Below are positions 5,574-7,698 of a stretch of 7,698 nt of DNA, piece by piece. Source of the stretch: PBB1 sp031380885 (GTDB lineage: Bacteria > Pseudomonadota > Gammaproteobacteria > Burkholderiales > Burkholderiaceae_C); contig JANMXL010000260.1 of NCBI GenBank assembly GCA_031380885.1, positions 1 to 7,698 on the forward strand, written 5' to 3'. The position numbers and the translations under genes are program-made. The stretch's first letter is position 1; each line of letters starts with the position of its first letter. The notes below the pieces were generated by a model, which saw only the letters and a program-made list of their open reading frames with translations, was not told the DNA's origin and did no database searches.

Positions 5574-7039
5574 TCAACAGCCCGCTCGAAAACGACGCGC
5601 TGCAACGCGCGGCCTTCAGTGCCCAGAAGGCGCAGGCGAGCGAGGGCGGCTGCGCCGACGATTGGACGCGCTACCTCGACACCTTGCAGATGTTCGCCGC
5701 CGATCCGGTGGCGCTGGAAACCCAGGGCATGCTGGTGCGCGTGGCCGGCCTGGTGCTGGAAGCGGCCGGCATCCGCGAGCCGGTCGGCTCGGTGTGCGAG
5801 GTGCGCATGGCGGGCCAGCCGCCGGTGCCTGCCGAGGTGGTCGGTTTTTCCGGTGACCGCACCTACCTGATGCCCACCGGCGATGTGCATGGCCTGGCCA
5901 GCGGCGCGCGCGTGGTGCCGAAAACCTCGCCGATGGTGCCGCTGCAGCTCGGCGCACCGCGCCACCCGTGGCGGCGCAGCCTGGACCGCACGCTGCACCT
6001 GCCGGTCGGTGATGGCCTGCTCGGCCGTGTCGTCGATTCGCATGGCCACCCGATGGATCGCAAGGGCCCGCTGGTCGATGTGCACAACGCCCCGTTGGTG
6101 CGCCGCGCGATCAACGCGATGGACCGCGACCCGGTGCGCACGCCGCTCGACACCGGCGTGCGCTCGATCAACGCGATCCTCACCGTCGGCCGGGGCCAGC
6201 GCCTGGGCCTGTTCGCCGGCACCGGCGTCGGCAAGTCGGTGCTGATGGGCATGATGGCCCGCTACACCGAGGCCGATGTGATCGTCGTCGGGCTCATCGG
6301 CGAACGCGGCCGCGAGGTCAAGGAATTCATCGAGGACATCCTCGGCGCCGACGGCCTGGCCCGCTCGGTGGTGGTGGCCGCGCCGGCCGACGCGCCGCCA
6401 CTCACCCGCATGCAGGGCGCCAATTACGCCACCGCGGTGGCCGAACATTTCCGCGACCGCGGCCAGCATGTGCTGCTGCTGATGGACTCGCTGACCCGCT
6501 ATGCGATGGCGCAGCGCGAGATCGCACTCGCCATCGGCGAGCCGCCGGCCACCAAGGGCTATCCGCCGAGCTGCTTTGCCAAATTGCCGCAGCTGGTCGA
6601 GCGCAGCGGCAACGGCACGGCCGGCAGCGGCTCGATCACGGCGATCTACACCGTGCTGACCGAAGGCGACGACCCGCAGGACCCGATCGCCGATGCGGCG
6701 CGCGGCATCCTCGATGGCCACATCGTGCTGTCGCGCGAGCTGGCCGAAGCGGGCCACTACCCGGCCATCGACATCGAACGCTCGATCTCGCGCGTGATGA
6801 CGAATGTGGCGCCGGTCACGCACGTCGAATCGGCGCGCCGCTTCCGGCAACTGCACTCGAAGCACCAGAAGGCGCGCGACCTGATCCAGCTCGGCGCCTA
6901 CGCGCCCGGCCACGATGCCGAACTTGACAGCGCGGTGCGCCTGCACGCGCCGATGACCCAGTTCCTGCAGCAAGACATGCACCAGCCGGCCACCCTCGAC
7001 AGCAGTGTCGAGTGGCTGCGTTCGGTGGTGTCGAGCTGA
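5570..7039 (+). CDS. fliI: FliI, flagellum-specific export ATPase
   Basis: A 489-residue ATPase of the F1-beta/type III secretion family. It unloads chaperone-substrate complexes at the flagellar export gate. The Walker A loop is AGTGVGKS (216-223, K222). GERGREV (244-250) carries the likely catalytic Glu245. The Walker B strand is VLLLMD (301-306). PAIDIERSIS (398-407) matches the ATP-synthase alpha/beta signature and is followed by Arg408. YPPSCFAKLPQLVERSGN (331-348) is typical of FliI. The start is the ATG at 5570, whose ATGA overlaps the fliH stop. An in-frame upstream start within fliH is unlikely because the added residues do not look like FliI. It is roughly 30 residues longer than enteric FliI, mostly at the N-terminus. 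All catalytic motifs are intact. Confidence 0.97.
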   Translation: MINSPLENDALQRAAFSAQKAQASEGGCADDWTRYLDTLQMFAADPVALETQGMLVRVAGLVLEAAGIREPVGSVCEVRMAGQPPVPAEVVGFSGDRTYLMPTGDVHGLASGARVVPKTSPMVPLQLGAPRHPWRRSLDRTLHLPVGDGLLGRVVDSHGHPMDRKGPLVDVHNAPLVRRAINAMDRDPVRTPLDTGVRSINAILTVGRGQRLGLFAGTGVGKSVLMGMMARYTEADVIVVGLIGERGREVKEFIEDILGADGLARSVVVAAPADAPPLTRMQGANYATAVAEHFRDRGQHVLLLMDSLTRYAMAQREIALAIGEPPATKGYPPSCFAKLPQLVERSGNGTAGSGSITAIYTVLTEGDDPQDPIADAARGILDGHIVLSRELAEAGHYPAIDIERSISRVMTNVAPVTHVESARRFRQLHSKHQKARDLIQLGAYAPGHDAELDSAVRLHAPMTQFLQQDMHQPATLDSSVEWLRSVVSS

Positions 7040-7056
7040 CTTTTTCCCTCTGACCC

Positions 7057-7060
7057 GAGG
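7057..7060 (+). promoter_or_regulatory. Ribosome binding site of fliJ
   Basis: GAGG lies 8 bases before the ATG at 7069. The 29-base gap after fliI means fliJ is not overlap-coupled and needs this site. Confidence 0.5.
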
Positions 7061-7068
7061 CATAGACC

Positions 7069-7533
7069 ATGAGCGTCCTGCAACCCCTGATGACCCTGCT
7101 CGGGCAGGTCGAGCGCGAGCGCGATGACCTGGCCCTGACCTGCCAACGGGCCGCACAGGCGCAGCAGACGGCCGCCACGCAGGCGGCGCAATTGCTGACC
7201 TACCGGCGTGAATACGAGCAGCGCTGGGCGCATCAATTCCGCACCGATGGCCGGATGGAACTGGTCACCTGCTACCGCGGCTTCATGGAGCGATTGACGC
7301 AGGCGGTCGAGCAGCAGAAAGCTGTTGCGGCGCAGGCCGATGCCGAGCTCGACACCGCCCGCCTCGCGCTGCGCGACGGCGAGGTGCGTGTCGCCTCGGT
7401 GCGCAAGCTGATCGAGCGCCGTGTCGCCGAAGCACACACTGCCGCGCAGCGTCGCGAGCAAAAGGCCAGCGACGAATTCGCGTCGCGTGCCGCCTGGCAT
7501 CAGTCGGCCGCCGGCCTGGCGGGTGCGCGATGA
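7069..7533 (+). CDS. fliJ: FliJ, flagellar export stalk protein
   Basis: A 154-residue, highly charged protein expected to form a long two-helix coiled coil rich in Gln, Ala, Glu and Arg. Family-like stretches are LLTYRREYEQRW (42-53), YRGFMERLTQAVEQQ (69-83), RKLIERRVAE (112-121) and RREQKASDEFASRA (128-141). FliJ sits in the centre of the FliI hexamer much as the gamma subunit sits in F1-ATPase. There it helps couple ATP hydrolysis to the FlhA gate, and it also helps recycle chaperones. Sequence conservation in this family is low, but gene order (after fliI, before fliK), length and coiled-coil composition agree. The TGA stop overlaps the next ATG at 7530. Confidence 0.92.
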   Translation: MSVLQPLMTLLGQVERERDDLALTCQRAAQAQQTAATQAAQLLTYRREYEQRWAHQFRTDGRMELVTCYRGFMERLTQAVEQQKAVAAQADAELDTARLALRDGEVRVASVRKLIERRVAEAHTAAQRREQKASDEFASRAAWHQSAAGLAGAR

Positions 7534-7698
7534 GCGCGCTCGACAGCGCGCGGTCGCTGAATGCGCGGAACCTGACGCCGCAAAACGCTGCGATCAGCGC
7601 CGCTCCGGCGAAGGTTCCAAACAACGCGCCTGAGGCCAAGGAGGACCACAGCAAGGCCGCGTTCTCGCGATTGCTGGCCCACAGCCGCGCCGCAGCGG
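7530..7698 (+). CDS. fliK: FliK hook-length control protein, 5' end only
   Basis: The first 56 codons of a gene that runs off the window. The ATG at 7530 overlaps the fliJ stop (ATGA). The visible protein is disordered-looking and rich in Ala, Pro, Asn and Ser. It then shows AFSRLLAHSRAAA, which resembles the F..LL stretch near the start of many FliK proteins. FliK is an exported molecular ruler that ends hook growth and switches the export apparatus to filament substrates. The N-terminus is poorly conserved, so the call rests mostly on position after fliJ. Confidence 0.8.
   Translation, partial: MSALDSARSLNARNLTPQNAAISAAPAKVPNNAPEAKEDHSKAAFSRLLAHSRAAA

Noticed and set aside
5096..7156. Very long minus-strand open frame (686 codons) opposite fliH/fliI
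   Set aside because: It lies antisense to two secure genes, is dominated by Arg, Ala, His and Gly low-complexity sequence, and is the usual shadow frame of high-GC coding DNA.
1..7698. CRISPR arrays, insertion sequences, tRNA or rRNA genes
   Set aside because: I looked on both strands and saw no spaced repeats, transposase motifs, terminal repeats or tRNA-like stems. The window is almost fully occupied by flagellar genes.

Overview
The window is a block of flagellar genes from a high-GC, motile Gram-negative bacterium. Gene content, the fliS-fliT-ycgR order, the strong G/C preference at third codon positions and the protein sequences suggest a betaproteobacterium, most likely Burkholderiales (Leptothrix/Rubrivivax/Methylibium-like). 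This assignment is inferred from memory of such clusters, not from a database search.

Layout. (1) Bases 1-1158, plus strand: the last codons of fliS, then fliT (filament-cap chaperone) and a ycgR-type PilZ flagellar brake, tightly packed. (2) Bases 1159-1531: a 109-base gap with a good sigma-28 (FliA)-like promoter, followed by an unrecognised 84-residue protein gene with a clear ribosome binding site. (3) Bases 1532-1855, minus strand: fliE, convergent with the small gene. The two stop codons lie in opposite arms of one perfect 9-bp palindrome. (4) Bases 1856-2070: the divergent fliE/fliF intergenic region, with a candidate sigma-70 promoter for fliF. (5) Bases 2071-7698, plus strand: fliF-fliG-fliH-fliI-fliJ-fliK in the classical order, with overlapping or closely spaced genes. 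fliK runs off the end of the window.

How the genes work together. FliF forms the MS ring, FliE joins it to the rod, and FliG is the torque-generating switch protein on the ring's cytoplasmic face. FliH, FliI and FliJ are the regulator, ATPase and stalk of the flagellar type III export apparatus. FliK measures hook length and triggers the switch in export specificity. FliS and FliT chaperone flagellin and the FliD cap, and the YcgR-like protein would slow the motor when c-di-GMP is high.

Most of the window is ordinary flagellar machinery. The part least explained by known genes is 1183-1539: a late-class-type promoter, a short protein of unknown function, and a palindrome shared by two convergent gene ends. 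It may be a small undescribed member of the late flagellar regulon.
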